Part shown: piece by piece, positions 23,992 to 30,923 of the stretch
How the letters are laid out: each line of letters opens with the position of its first letter
Position numbering within the stretch: the first letter of the stretch is position 1
Assembly: GCA_938041005.1 (NCBI GenBank)
Contig: CALHZJ010000040.1
Span: forward strand, 1-37,982
Origin: an uncultured Candidatus Saccharibacteria bacterium
GTDB taxonomy: Bacteria; Patescibacteriota; Saccharimonadia; Saccharimonadales; Saccharimonadaceae
DNA length: 37,982 nucleotides
Reading direction: 5' to 3'
Translations under genes and position numbers: made by a program
The notes under the pieces: model-generated
Told to the model about the DNA's origin: nothing
What the model saw: the letters and a program-made list of their open reading frames with translations, nothing else
The model's database searches: none

Positions 23992-24008
23992 CATTTGAAT
24001 AAAAACGT

Positions 24009-24296
24009 CTATAGCCGTGAGTTTTTATCTAAAATAGTCTTTTTAACCATATGGGGCAATCCTGTTTTCTTGTCTATTCTGACGTTTAAGGATATATCTA
24101 AACACTCTCCATTTTCTGCTTGTTTTATTAAATCCTCAAACTCTTGCCTGACTTCTGCAAAAGTTGATACCTTTGATGAGATCGTAAATGACCTGATACT
24201 CTGAGCGGTCATATAATCTCTTATTTTTCTGATTTCTTCCACTTCCACCCCCTCCATAGTGTATTTATTTCTTACCTCGCCGAATCTTAGCTCCAT
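24009..24296 (-). CDS. Small protein after terminase large subunit
   Basis: 95 residues, overlapping the terminase end by 10 nt. The sequence is basic/acidic mixed with a helix at 15-60 and a C-terminal beta segment (LDISLNVRIDKKTGLPHMVKKTIL). No family was recognised. Confidence 0.68.
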   Translation of the reverse strand: MELRFGEVRNKYTMEGVEVEEIRKIRDYMTAQSIRSFTISSKVSTFAEVRQEFEDLIKQAENGECLDISLNVRIDKKTGLPHMVKKTILDKNSRL

Positions 24297-25462
24297 AATG
24301 CCGATAACTCTCCTGAGGTTTGAATAGTTGGTTTTGTTTCGTACTTAGGCTTTAATATGCTTGATAGCTTATATCTCACAGCGTCTAGTGCGTGATCGAA
24401 TCCACCCTCTGGTATATTGATAGTCTTGCCGTCTTTATCTGTTTGCCAGAGATAATTCCTGTATTCTTTAATCAAATTAACACTTCGCTTAGTCATTGAT
24501 ATACTCTGCTCTTGTACGTAATTTATCCCTTGAGAGATAGAACCTGAACCCTTTTTAGAGGGGCTAACAGATAATCCATACATCTGTAGCTCGTCGATTG
24601 ACTTAGGCTCTGCTGAATCTGCTACTATTACTCCGAATTCCTGATTGTTCATAAATGTAGCGATTTGTTGATTGCTCATACCTTTTCTGTAAAGAACCTC
24701 ATCTAAGACATATCCGCCGTTATAATAGTAGACTGCGACTACTGCCGTAGGGTCGTTTGAATAGCCAAAATCCAATCCATAACCTTCTAGGCGGGCTTCG
24801 TGAGGTATTTCGTCAATAATCCTCCATCCTTTGTATATTCTACCTTCGACTTCACCTAATTGACCTAATCCGTAAACAGTCCACCAGTTTTTATTAGACT
24901 TGTGTGCTTCAATGTCTTTTACAATTGTTTCAGGCAGACCTTCATTGTCTTTATAAGTAACTGTAATCATTTCCACGTCGTCACGTGTATTTAATAAGTC
25001 ATAGAACCAGAACTCGTTTGTAGGGTTCCAGTCAAGCCAAATCTCTAATCGTGTACGCACTGCTAATTGGTCAAATGACTCATAAGCTACGTTGTTACAC
25101 TCGTTTATGAATAATCTATCACGACGTGGTCCACGTACTTTACTAGGCTGATCAGCACTGAAGAACTCTATCTTTGAGCCTGTTTCAAATGTATAGATAG
25201 AGTCTGTAGCATTCCAAGCTGACTCTTTCCAGTAGCCGTGTTCCTGCATAATATTTTTAAAATCACGCATAGCACCCCTTTTAAGATGAGGAAATGATTC
25301 AGACACAACACTGGTTAAAGTCGGTCGCTTGTCTTTCTGAGCTTTGCTAATGAGTATTTGAAGGATAGAGATAGTCTTACCAGCTGATGTTCCACCACAA
25401 ACGCCACGGATACGCTTTGTCATCTTAGCCAGCTTCTTTGTTGAACTGGTCAAGACGAACAT
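24287..25462 (-). CDS. terL: Terminase large subunit
   Basis: 391 residues, PBSX/Terminase_3-like. ATPase: Walker A GGTSAGKT (23-30), Walker B RLFINEC (116-122), coupling motif LDWNPTNEF (142-150). Nuclease: GLDFGYSNDPTA with D230, VADSAEPK with D281, and DHALDAVRY (355-363) with D359. All expected acidic residues are present, so it should be active. Its ATG overlaps the small-subunit stop by 1 nt (TAATG) with GGAGGG upstream. It packages DNA through the portal. Confidence 0.95.
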   Translation of the reverse strand: MFVLTSSTKKLAKMTKRIRGVCGGTSAGKTISILQILISKAQKDKRPTLTSVVSESFPHLKRGAMRDFKNIMQEHGYWKESAWNATDSIYTFETGSKIEFFSADQPSKVRGPRRDRLFINECNNVAYESFDQLAVRTRLEIWLDWNPTNEFWFYDLLNTRDDVEMITVTYKDNEGLPETIVKDIEAHKSNKNWWTVYGLGQLGEVEGRIYKGWRIIDEIPHEARLEGYGLDFGYSNDPTAVVAVYYYNGGYVLDEVLYRKGMSNQQIATFMNNQEFGVIVADSAEPKSIDELQMYGLSVSPSKKGSGSISQGINYVQEQSISMTKRSVNLIKEYRNYLWQTDKDGKTINIPEGGFDHALDAVRYKLSSILKPKYETKPTIQTSGELSALWS

Positions 25463-25869
25463 TATTGTTCGCCCTCCACCAAATCACCAAGGATTGGTTT
25501 AGGAAGTTTGACGTGCACTTCCTTCTTTTCGGTTATTCGCTGTTTGAGCTTGTTATATTCACGAATTGCTGCCATTTTAGCCTTGAAATCAGCGTCCTGT
25601 GTGATGAGCTTCTCCATCTGCTTGTCGACGAACTGATCGTTCAATCCACCAGCTTCAAATAGCTCGTCTATCCTCTTCAGAATGTTACTCTTTGTCAAGA
25701 GTTCAGAAGCTCTTGTTCGTGCGGCATTATACCAATTAGGTTTTGACTGATCAGGTTCATAAGCCTCTATATAACTTTGAACGCCATTACCAAAAAACTC
25801 TCTATCGCTAGCATATAGTCGACAGAACTTTTCTTGTCTTGGATTTAATCTTCTCAGCTTTTTATCCAT
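25462..25869 (-). CDS. terS: Terminase small subunit
   Basis: 135 residues from the ATG at 25869, chosen for GAGGTGG just before it. Terminase_2-like opening: LNPRQEKFCRLYAS...GNGVQSYIEAY..., then ARTRASELLTKSNILKRIDEL (DNA-binding helices) and a coiled oligomerisation part (FVDKQMEKLITQDADFKAKMAAIREYNKL). Coupled to terL. Confidence 0.92.
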   Translation of the reverse strand: MDKKLRRLNPRQEKFCRLYASDREFFGNGVQSYIEAYEPDQSKPNWYNAARTRASELLTKSNILKRIDELFEAGGLNDQFVDKQMEKLITQDADFKAKMAAIREYNKLKQRITEKKEVHVKLPKPILGDLVEGEQ

Positions 25870-25882
25870 ATCCACCTCATTT

Positions 25883-26104
25883 TCAAAATACATAAGAACG
25901 TTTAACTTCAGAGTTGCGTTCTTTCAGCTCACATACTGTACTTATATTATAACATAAATAGAGGTAGACAAGTAAAATATCAAAAATCTTTACAAATAAA
26001 AAAGCTGCCCGACCCGACAACTCTCGCTCTACTTGGGCATGAGTTTTTACCCATTCATACAAATGGTTTTTTTGTAAGTAGTCTATCTTTTCTAGTTTTT
26101 TCAT
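25883..26104 (-). CDS. Small protein with hydrophobic C-terminal half
   Basis: 73 residues from the ATG at 26104, which overlaps the previous stop as ATGA and has GGAAGAG upstream. Residues 1-35 are charged and helical (KKLEKIDYLQKNHLYEWVKTHAQVE), 40-58 hydrophobic (AAFLFVKIFDILLVYLYLCY). The second half of the coding region contains a strong late promoter (25946-25954), so the protein's C-terminus may be constrained by it. No family. Confidence 0.55.
   Translation of the reverse strand: MKKLEKIDYLQKNHLYEWVKTHAQVERELSGRAAFLFVKIFDILLVYLYLCYNISTVCELKERNSEVKRSYVF
25946..25954 (-). promoter_or_regulatory. Late promoter candidate before terminase genes
   Basis: Minus-strand TGTTATAAT, a perfect extended -10; +1 near 25939, about 70 nt before the terS ATG. 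A GAACG/CGTTC hairpin lies in the leader. It is embedded in the upstream small gene. Confidence 0.6.
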
Positions 26105-26313
26105 ATTTCTCTTCCGTCCTTGTAACATTTCGAGTAGCCCATTTGACCACCTGCAGATTTACAGCGAGCATAAGTATTCATGTTTTGAACATCCTCTTCG
26201 TACATTTGAATTGCCCAAACAATGAGCGGTGCAAATAAAGCAGTAATTGCTAAAGTTATTATTGCGACAATAGCTACGTCACTCCAACTCCTATTAAACT
26301 TCATTTTCTTCAT
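26101..26313 (-). CDS. Small membrane protein, paralogue of the one at 27519
   Basis: 70 residues. One TM helix (about 12-36), then an outside segment ending ARCKSAGGQMGYSKCYKDGREI. The same ending (ARC-SAGG-MGYSKC-KDG-EI) occurs in the 70-residue protein at 27519-27731, so the two are paralogues. Two Cys may pair. ATG at 26313 with GGGAG; overlaps its upstream neighbour by 4 nt. Confidence 0.78.
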   Translation of the reverse strand: MKKMKFNRSWSDVAIVAIITLAITALFAPLIVWAIQMYEEDVQNMNTYARCKSAGGQMGYSKCYKDGREI

Positions 26314-26561
26314 AGATATCTCCCGTCGCTATAATGTTTTCCACTCTTTATGTATTCAACAATCTTACCTAGGGTTTCTTCTGGATTATCACCCGTAACT
26401 TGCACGTAATCAGTATAGTCCTCATCTTCATCATCTAGCATAGAAAATCTAGCCCAGTATCTAATTTCTCCGTCAGGTGCAATGTCCCACAAAGTGGATA
26501 ACTCGGGTGTATTGTGTTTCCTGTCTTTAATGTATTCTTCTATGTATTTTAAGTCTTTCAT
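26310..26561 (-). CDS. Small acidic protein, unknown
   Basis: 83 residues: a helical start (KDLKYIEEYIKDRK), then alternating strands (GEIRYWARFSMLDDEDEDYTDYVQVTG) and a helix (NPEETLGKIVEYIKSGK). It overlaps both neighbours by 4 nt. Acidic small folds of this kind are common early phage proteins that act on host enzymes, but no family was recognised. Confidence 0.72.
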   Translation of the reverse strand: MKDLKYIEEYIKDRKHNTPELSTLWDIAPDGEIRYWARFSMLDDEDEDYTDYVQVTGDNPEETLGKIVEYIKSGKHYSDGRYL

Positions 26562-26911
26562 TTCTTATGCTCCTCCTCATACCTTTTAATGAAATTATCT
26601 ATATCTTCCCACACAGTCCCGTTCGGAGCCTGCTGTTTAATGCGTTTGAAGGTTTCGTACTGCTTTGGAATTACCTCACTCAGATATTTCACTTCTCCAT
26701 ACAGCTTCACGATTTCTAGAATACGTTCACTGATATTACCATTTACACATCTCCTTGTTTCATCGTAATTATACGGATCCATATGTAAAGACGTGGCACT
26801 AGTTTCGATTGGGTTTGCATCTTTTAAGACACTTTCTAAACTACCCTTTTCCAAGATTTCTTCAAGCAGTTTATTTTGCTTTTCGATTGATTTTCGTATC
26901 GACTCGAACAT
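26558..26911 (-). CDS. Helical protein, unknown
   Basis: 117 residues, mostly helix: an N-terminal coiled segment (ESIRKSIEKQNKLLEEILEKGSLESVL), a middle loop with MDPYNYDETRRC, then helices (ISERILEIVKLYGEVKYLSEVIPKQYETFKRI). Directly adjoining genes on both sides. No family. Confidence 0.72.
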   Translation of the reverse strand: MFESIRKSIEKQNKLLEEILEKGSLESVLKDANPIETSATSLHMDPYNYDETRRCVNGNISERILEIVKLYGEVKYLSEVIPKQYETFKRIKQQAPNGTVWEDIDNFIKRYEEEHKK

Positions 26912-27114
26912 TATTTCTCCTCCAACGACTCCTCATGCTCTATAATCAAATCCATAATACTTTCGACAGCGTCGCTCTTTATACAACTAGCTTCTTTGTA
27001 AAAATCGTCTGGGTCAACTTGTTTATGCTCGTACATCAGGGTTAAATCACCGATCTTATAAGATAGATTGTCTACAATAATCTTAATACAAGTCATTAAA
27101 ACTTCGTCTGTCAT
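26911..27114 (-). CDS. Small helical protein, unknown
   Basis: 67 residues, helical and acidic, with two Cys (C9, C44). Its ATG shares one base with the upstream stop. No family. Confidence 0.68.
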   Translation of the reverse strand: MTDEVLMTCIKIIVDNLSYKIGDLTLMYEHKQVDPDDFYKEASCIKSDAVESIMDLIIEHEESLEEK

Positions 27115-27518
27115 TATCTTTCCTCCAGCAATTCAGAGTCTTCGTGAATATTGCCGACGACCTCAATTTTAGAAAAACTGATAGATATATCATTTAGTGA
27201 TTCTGAAGTGTCCTTGATTGGGTTGTACAGCTCAAAGCCACAATTTTTGAAAACCACGACGCCATATTGCCACTCAAAAACTTCGCGCTGATAGTTGGCG
27301 TTGCGATATTTTGCGATATCGCCCTCGCGGATTTTATTTTTAACGATATCAATAGCGCCAGTTTCCTGTTCTACTACATATTTTTCAGGATTATTCAAAA
27401 TTTCGGCAAAGCTTTTAATTAGTTTGCCATCACAAATTTTTTGAATATCATAAACATACTGCTTTGATTCAACCAACCAGCAGCGAAAACGCTTTATCGA
27501 GCGCTTATCCTGTTTCAT
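27114..27518 (-). CDS. YopX-family phage protein
   Basis: 134 residues. The family plan is visible: an N-terminal 'KRFRCWLVESKQYVYDIQKI', a middle 'IREGDIAKYRNANYQREVFEWQYGVVVF' (GDIv...vv..), and the closing IEVVGNIHEDSELLEER, which is the YopX hallmark (vIGNIyEnpeLLe). YopX proteins occur in many phages; the function is unknown. Confidence 0.82.
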   Translation of the reverse strand: MKQDKRSIKRFRCWLVESKQYVYDIQKICDGKLIKSFAEILNNPEKYVVEQETGAIDIVKNKIREGDIAKYRNANYQREVFEWQYGVVVFKNCGFELYNPIKDTSESLNDISISFSKIEVVGNIHEDSELLEER

Positions 27519-27731
27519 CTAGATTTCCTTTCCGTCCTTAAAGCATTTTGAATAGCCCATTTTGCCACCTGCAGATTCACAACGAGCGTCAGTATTTGTT
27601 ATTTCAACACTCCGGTTGAATGACGCCTCCGCCCAGATAGCGAGGGCTACTAATAGCGCGGCTCCGATGGTCGCTATAGCCACTACAAACCATACCATTC
27701 CTTTATCCGAGAATTCATAATCAGTCTTCAT
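27519..27731 (-). CDS. Small membrane protein, paralogue of the one at 26101
   Basis: 70 residues. One TM helix (about 13-34), then EASFNRSVEITNTDARCESAGGKMGYSKCFKDGKEI. The C-terminal 22 residues match the gene at 26101 in nearly every position, while the TM parts differ. Overlaps the zinc-ribbon ORF as ATGA. Confidence 0.78.
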   Translation of the reverse strand: MKTDYEFSDKGMVWFVVAIATIGAALLVALAIWAEASFNRSVEITNTDARCESAGGKMGYSKCFKDGKEI

Positions 27732-27904
27732 TTCCGACCTTTCTTTCTTCGCGCTTTAATCATGGCACGAGTGAGTTTCTTTTTAGTGTGCGGTTTTTTG
27801 ACAGACGGATACGTCATCGGCTTGCCGTCGCAGTGAGAACCTCGGCAAAACTCATCGCTTATATTCCGTACTGGTTTACCGCATATTTGACATGCTGTCC
27901 ACAT
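27728..27904 (-). CDS. Small zinc-ribbon-like protein
   Basis: 58 residues. C5-x2-C8, then C20 and C25 (H24 alternative) form a zinc-binding set, followed by a very basic tail (KKPHTKKKLTRAMIKARRKKGRK) that suggests nucleic-acid binding. ATG at 27904 has AAAGGAG, and the stop overlaps the next start as ATGA. The real Shine-Dalgarno and the coupling support a true gene despite its length. Confidence 0.72.
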   Translation of the reverse strand: MWTACQICGKPVRNISDEFCRGSHCDGKPMTYPSVKKPHTKKKLTRAMIKARRKKGRK

Positions 27905-27943
27905 ATATTGACATCTCCTTTCTCTCTATACGAAATCGCGTAG

Positions 27944-28179
27944 TTTAATTCAACCGCAGAACTGGGGCAAGGCGACACCAAGTGAGTGTATATCATTAGT
28001 TAATTATTTTAAGGTTTGATGTCGCCTATTAGACAGACGACCCGGGTGGGCAAAATGGTCATCTGTCCAGTTGACAGCATAATCACGGAGCAAAGGATTT
28101 CTCACCTTTCGGCTTACTCCCGTTCGGGAACCCAGCTTTATTCCTCAGGTCATGCTGCCAGTTCTACGGTTGAATTTAA
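27944..28179 (-). ncRNA. Multi-helix structured RNA candidate
   Basis: A long-range stem of about 20 bp joins 27944-27965 to 28158-28179. Inside are 27970-27977/28020-28027 (8 bp), 28031-28042/28057-28068 (11-12 bp), 28075-28080/28152-28157 (6 bp, stacked on the outer stem) and a GCC-GAAA-GGT tetraloop (near 28104-28113). In the outer stem and the third helix the only differences are G-U pairs on the minus-strand RNA but A-C mismatches on the plus strand. The region has no gene of any length with a ribosome site. Outside it are GGTAC/GTACC and GAGCA/TGCTC hairpins up to 28231. No known RNA class was recognised. Confidence 0.65.
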
Positions 28180-28253
28180 TGTTCTAACTGGGTACGATTT
28201 GTACCTGGTTGAGCAGTTTAACGACTTGCTCAGGCCACCCGTAGAGTACATAT

Positions 28254-28484
28254 TTACGAATCTGTATCTGACGGGTCTCTCCACTCGTCTAAATCTATAT
28301 CTTCACCATCCACTGCTATCTCACAATCTAGAATAGACAAGTCTTTATGTTGCTCTGGCGCGCCATTCTGATATGCCCAGTACATAGTGTCATCAGCGAC
28401 TTCGTAAGCCTCGTCTTGATTGCTGGCTTTCACTGATAAATAACAGTCTAAAGTTATTTTTACTGGAATACTAAATTCTTTCAT
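28254..28484 (-). CDS. Small acidic protein, unknown
   Basis: 76 residues from the ATG at 28484 (AAAGGAGG before it; ATGA overlap with the upstream gene). A beta start (FSIPVKITLDCYLSVKASNQDEAYEVADD) resembles small 'DpnD/PcfM-like' or conjugation-type beta-alpha domains, then an acidic end (VDGEDIDLDEWRDPSDTDS). Family not certain. It is the last gene before the RNA candidate. Confidence 0.72.
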   Translation of the reverse strand: MKEFSIPVKITLDCYLSVKASNQDEAYEVADDTMYWAYQNGAPEQHKDLSILDCEIAVDGEDIDLDEWRDPSDTDS

Positions 28485-29089
28485 TCTTCCTCCTTTATTC
28501 CAAAATAAATCAACCAATCTCGCTCATTTTCTTTGATAGATTTTTCAGCGTCTTCTACGGTCTCGTAACGTACAATTTCTCCGTAGTCATAACAATAAAC
28601 ATTATATGTTTCGAGCTTATCTTCTTCTGGGTTGTAAAAAACGACATAGCCACCTTTTCCGTTCTCAAAGTCTGGCTTAAAGTTTGACGTTCGCTGTAGT
28701 CTTACCTTGGCTAGTTCACGGTCAAGAGCTTTTTCACATTCTTCTTCAGTGCGGAATACCCTGCCAGTACGATAAGCATTGTAATCACGCAGCATTCCAG
28801 TGTAAGCTGTTAGTCTTATATTGGTATTCTCAAGAACAAAACACCTGTCGCCTATTTTAGGCTTCCAATGAATACTGTCTACTGGTTCTTTGATTTCCTC
28901 GAACCACTCTGTGAGAATATTCGGAAACTTTTTCAAGGTAGTTTCATGGTAAATCATTATTATTAAGCCAGTTTCTGTGGTCTTTTGGTTTTCTGGAGTA
29001 CCAGCAATAAGATTTCCCGTTTTAGAGATATATGCTAACTGTCCAGCTTTGAATGTTGGTAAATCTTTAAGTAGTTTATAGCGTTTCAT
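28481..29089 (-). CDS. Phage protein with repeated 'W.P..GD....' and 'TEEECEKA' segments
   Basis: 202 residues. It starts MKRYKLLKDLPTFKAGQLAYIS, continues with WKPKIGDRCFVLENTNIRL and 'GRVFRTEEECEKALDRELA' and ends with a 'YNVYCYDYGEIVRYETVEDAEKSIKEN' repeat. Such FxTkEEAe-type units recur in uncharacterised phage proteins. Function unknown. ATG at 29089 with AAAGGAG. Confidence 0.78.
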   Translation of the reverse strand: MKRYKLLKDLPTFKAGQLAYISKTGNLIAGTPENQKTTETGLIIMIYHETTLKKFPNILTEWFEEIKEPVDSIHWKPKIGDRCFVLENTNIRLTAYTGMLRDYNAYRTGRVFRTEEECEKALDRELAKVRLQRTSNFKPDFENGKGGYVVFYNPEEDKLETYNVYCYDYGEIVRYETVEDAEKSIKENERDWLIYFGIKEEE

Positions 29090-29269
29090 GCTTTTTCGCT
29101 CCTTTTCTTAAACACACAGTATAGAAAAGTAAACATAATCATAACCAACTCTGCTAAAAGTTCAAGAGTACTGAAAGCATATATGATATATACACTACCT
29201 GTAGTATCATCAGATATTTTGAACCCCCCATATGAGTTCCGATAGTTTCATAGTTATAAATACGAACAT
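29086..29269 (-). pseudogene. Small TM gene broken or switched at a G6 run
   Basis: ATG at 29269 (AAGGAGAAGG upstream) opens a frame that stops after 19 codons. If one G is removed from the run of six at 29224-29229, it continues for 60 residues: a start like MKLSELIWGF, KISDDTTGSVYI, one TM helix (about 28-53) and a basic tail KKRSEKA, ending as an ATGA overlap with the gene at 28481. The clean coupling at the end argues that the second frame is real coding DNA. Options: sequencing error, mutation or slippage-controlled expression. Confidence 0.5.
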
Positions 29270-29282
29270 CAATTCCTTCTCC

Positions 29283-29471
29283 TTAAAATAGCTCCAATTG
29301 CGTGGCGTAGATTGCACGACTAGCTAATATCTGATTTATACGATGAATTGTGCGTTCACTCTCGTTCAGGTCGTTTAGTGCACCCTCTTTCATCTCTAGT
29401 AAATCTGTAGTGCTCATCTCGTCTAGCGATTGATAATCGTCCTCATAATAAGGTTTTACTTCTTTTTCCAT
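29283..29471 (-). CDS. Small acidic helical protein
   Basis: 62 residues from the ATG at 29471 (AAGGAGG before it; an in-frame ATG at 29489 lacks a ribosome site). Residues 18-62 are a helical pair (MSTTDLLEMKEGALNDLNESERTIHRINQILASRA). It overlaps the small TM gene by 16 nt. No family. Confidence 0.7.
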   Translation of the reverse strand: MEKEVKPYYEDDYQSLDEMSTTDLLEMKEGALNDLNESERTIHRINQILASRAIYATQLELF

Positions 29472-29578
29472 TTTTCCTCCTTCATCCATTCTTCGTCTTG
29501 CTTAGCTATGTTGTACTCTGAGATAGCTACGAAAATTAGCAAGAACATGACAATTATTATCCAAATTAAAATAAACAT
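29456..29578 (-). CDS. 40-residue single-TM protein
   Basis: ATG at 29578 immediately follows the NinG-like stop (TAAATG) with AAAGGA upstream. Residues 2-19 are a hydrophobic helix (FILIWIIIVMFLLIFVAI), then a charged tail (AKQDEEWMKEEKWKKK). It overlaps the next gene by 16 nt. Ribosome site and packing support it. It may be a small membrane regulator or lysis/exclusion peptide. Confidence 0.65.
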   Translation of the reverse strand: MFILIWIIIVMFLLIFVAISEYNIAKQDEEWMKEEKWKKK

Positions 29579-29947
29579 TTATTGTCCTTTGTTTTTTAAG
29601 TCTTTAATTAAGATTTCCAGCTCTCCGTCTGTCCATTTGTAGGGCTTTTTCATACTTTCTAATAGGTCGACGATATCTTCACCGTAAGTTTTAAGCATGA
29701 ATCTTGTGTAACCAATCATATTTCCCTCGTCGAATCGATTACAAGCTCGACATTGTGCGTGTACATTTCGTTCATCGTATCTGAGAGCCATCCATCTTCT
29801 GTTTATGAAGTGTCCAGCGTCAGCCTGTTCAAATGGCTTTCTCTGACCGCACGAACAACAAGTAAAGAATCCGTCTTCAGAATCTCTCATTCGTATATAT
29901 TTTGAGAAGACCCTATCAGCTTTTTGAATTAGTTTTCGACTTGCCAT
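29579..29947 (-). CDS. NinG/Rap-like recombination HNH-type protein
   Basis: 122 residues. KADRVFSKYIRMRDSEDG..., CCSCGQRKP (C30-C33), the ADAGHFINRRWMALRYDERNVHAQC block (H46) and CRACN (C66-C69) are the lambda NinG pattern. NinG stimulates strand-exchange or Holliday-junction processing in phage Red-type recombination. It belongs with ERF, YqaJ and SSB here. The ATG directly follows the upstream stop, with GAGGA. Confidence 0.88.
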   Translation of the reverse strand: MASRKLIQKADRVFSKYIRMRDSEDGFFTCCSCGQRKPFEQADAGHFINRRWMALRYDERNVHAQCRACNRFDEGNMIGYTRFMLKTYGEDIVDLLESMKKPYKWTDGELEILIKDLKNKGQ

Positions 29948-30211
29948 CTATCCTCGCATTCTCCAAACTCTGACAAATCTACCATTCATCAATGGTCTTT
30001 CACTTTTTCTCCAACCGACAGGTACAAAATCATCACATCTGAATATGTTGCCAGTTGTGTTCCTGTGGATGTATTCAGGGCGAGGACACTCTTTTAAGAC
30101 ATCCTCAATCGTGATGAGCGATTTATCCTCTAATAGTTTCTTAGCGGTTACACGAGCCTCTTCTAGCCACGCCTCCCGCTCTTTTTTGAACAAATCTTTG
30201 ACGGTTACCAT
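29948..30211 (-). CDS. Small basic protein, unknown
   Basis: 87 residues. A helical start (DLFKKEREAWLEEARVTAKKLLED), then TIEDVLKECPRPEYIHRNTTGNIF and a basic C-terminus (GRFVRVWRMRG). A winged-helix-like C-terminal half is possible; phage proteins of this kind ('...HRNTTGxIF...GwxxS.rp..ngR.vrvW') are common but uncharacterised. The start overlaps the upstream stop by 7 nt. Confidence 0.75.
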   Translation of the reverse strand: MVTVKDLFKKEREAWLEEARVTAKKLLEDKSLITIEDVLKECPRPEYIHRNTTGNIFRCDDFVPVGWRKSERPLMNGRFVRVWRMRG

Positions 30212-30387
30212 ATCAATTTATCCTCGGTGATAAAACCATCTAAAGTTGTTATTTTACGGATAGTACCACCAGATTTCTTTCTAAAATCTCGAGCTTCTTT
30301 CCTTGTCGTAAAATTCCTGCTTAGCGTTTCGTTTTTGACGATGTACGTTGTGCAGTTGTTTACGTCCCTTAATCTCTGTGAAGTCAT
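30205..30387 (-). CDS. 60-residue protein overlapping its upstream gene
   Basis: ATG at 30387 after GGGGGAAGAG. It contains a small beta-helix pattern TTYIVKNETLSRNFTTRKEARDFRKKSGG, of the type that binds or marks small phage regulators. It overlaps the end of the gene at 30281 by 107 nt in another frame, and its stop overlaps the next start by 7 nt. Both couplings suggest it is translated. Confidence 0.58.
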   Translation of the reverse strand: MTSQRLRDVNNCTTYIVKNETLSRNFTTRKEARDFRKKSGGTIRKITTLDGFITEDKLIW

Positions 30388-30541
30388 TCTCTTCCCCCCG
30401 ATTCAATCTTCGTGAGATTACTAAATTGTTATCTATAAACGTCCACTTAAACTTCTTCATAAAACTGATGTCTGGGTCTACAATCCGAATCGTAAACCCG
30501 TTGTCAGTTTCGAGAAGATAGACTTTTTTTCTTCTCGTCAT
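30281..30541 (-). CDS. Small basic protein, unknown
   Basis: 86 residues, ATG at 30541 with AGGAGG. Residues 1-45 form a beta-like unit (KKVYLLETDNGFTIRIVDPDISFMKKFKWTFIDNNLVISRR); from 50 on it is rich in Lys/Arg/Gln and lies in the overlap with the gene at 30205, so the C-terminal tail may have arisen by read-on. No family. Confidence 0.65.
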   Translation of the reverse strand: MTRRKKVYLLETDNGFTIRIVDPDISFMKKFKWTFIDNNLVISRRLNRGEENDFTEIKGRKQLHNVHRQKRNAKQEFYDKERSSRF

Positions 30542-30549
30542 TTAACCTC

Positions 30550-30915
30550 CTAAAAAGAGATTTCGCTCAGATCTACTGGTGTGCCGAGGTCTTCGCTTGA
30601 TTTCGCTGTTTGAGCCTTGCCGTCGCTCAAAAATTGAACCTGCTCCACAATCACCTCAGTAGCTTTACGTTTATCACCGTCTTTTTCCCACATCCTAGTT
30701 TGTAGTCGACCAGTTACACCAATTTGTTTACCTTTTGGTGCGTATTGGGCTAATAACTCAGCTGTTTTATTCCAGGCTGTCATATTGATGAAACTTGATT
30801 CAGAGTTTTTATCACCGACTGCTAAAGTAAATGAAGCTACAGACTTGTTAGTATTAGTTTTTCTAACTTCTATGTCCTGAGTTACTCGACCAATTAAAGT
30901 TACGCTATTTATCAT
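30550..30915 (-). CDS. ssb: Single-stranded DNA-binding protein
   Basis: 121 residues with an OB fold: INSVTLIGRVTQDIEVRKT, VASFTLAVG, FINMTAWNKTAELLAQYAPKGKQIGVTGRLQTRMWEKDG. The acidic C-terminal tip ends SEISF, close to the DDIPF partner-binding tail. It is short for an SSB (usually 140-180), as phage SSBs often are. It lies next to YqaJ and ERF. Confidence 0.95.
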   Translation of the reverse strand: MINSVTLIGRVTQDIEVRKTNTNKSVASFTLAVGDKNSESSFINMTAWNKTAELLAQYAPKGKQIGVTGRLQTRMWEKDGDKRKATEVIVEQVQFLSDGKAQTAKSSEDLGTPVDLSEISF

Positions 30916-30923
30916 ATTCCTCC

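Noticed and set aside
28000..28180. Group I or group II intron as the explanation of the structured RNA
   Set aside because: No domain V-like hairpin, no P7/P3 core, and both sides are intergenic, not split exons.
28016..28336. 106-codon plus-strand ORF across the RNA candidate
   Set aside because: No ribosome site, opposite to the operon, overlaps a supported minus gene, and the composition looks like translated structured RNA.
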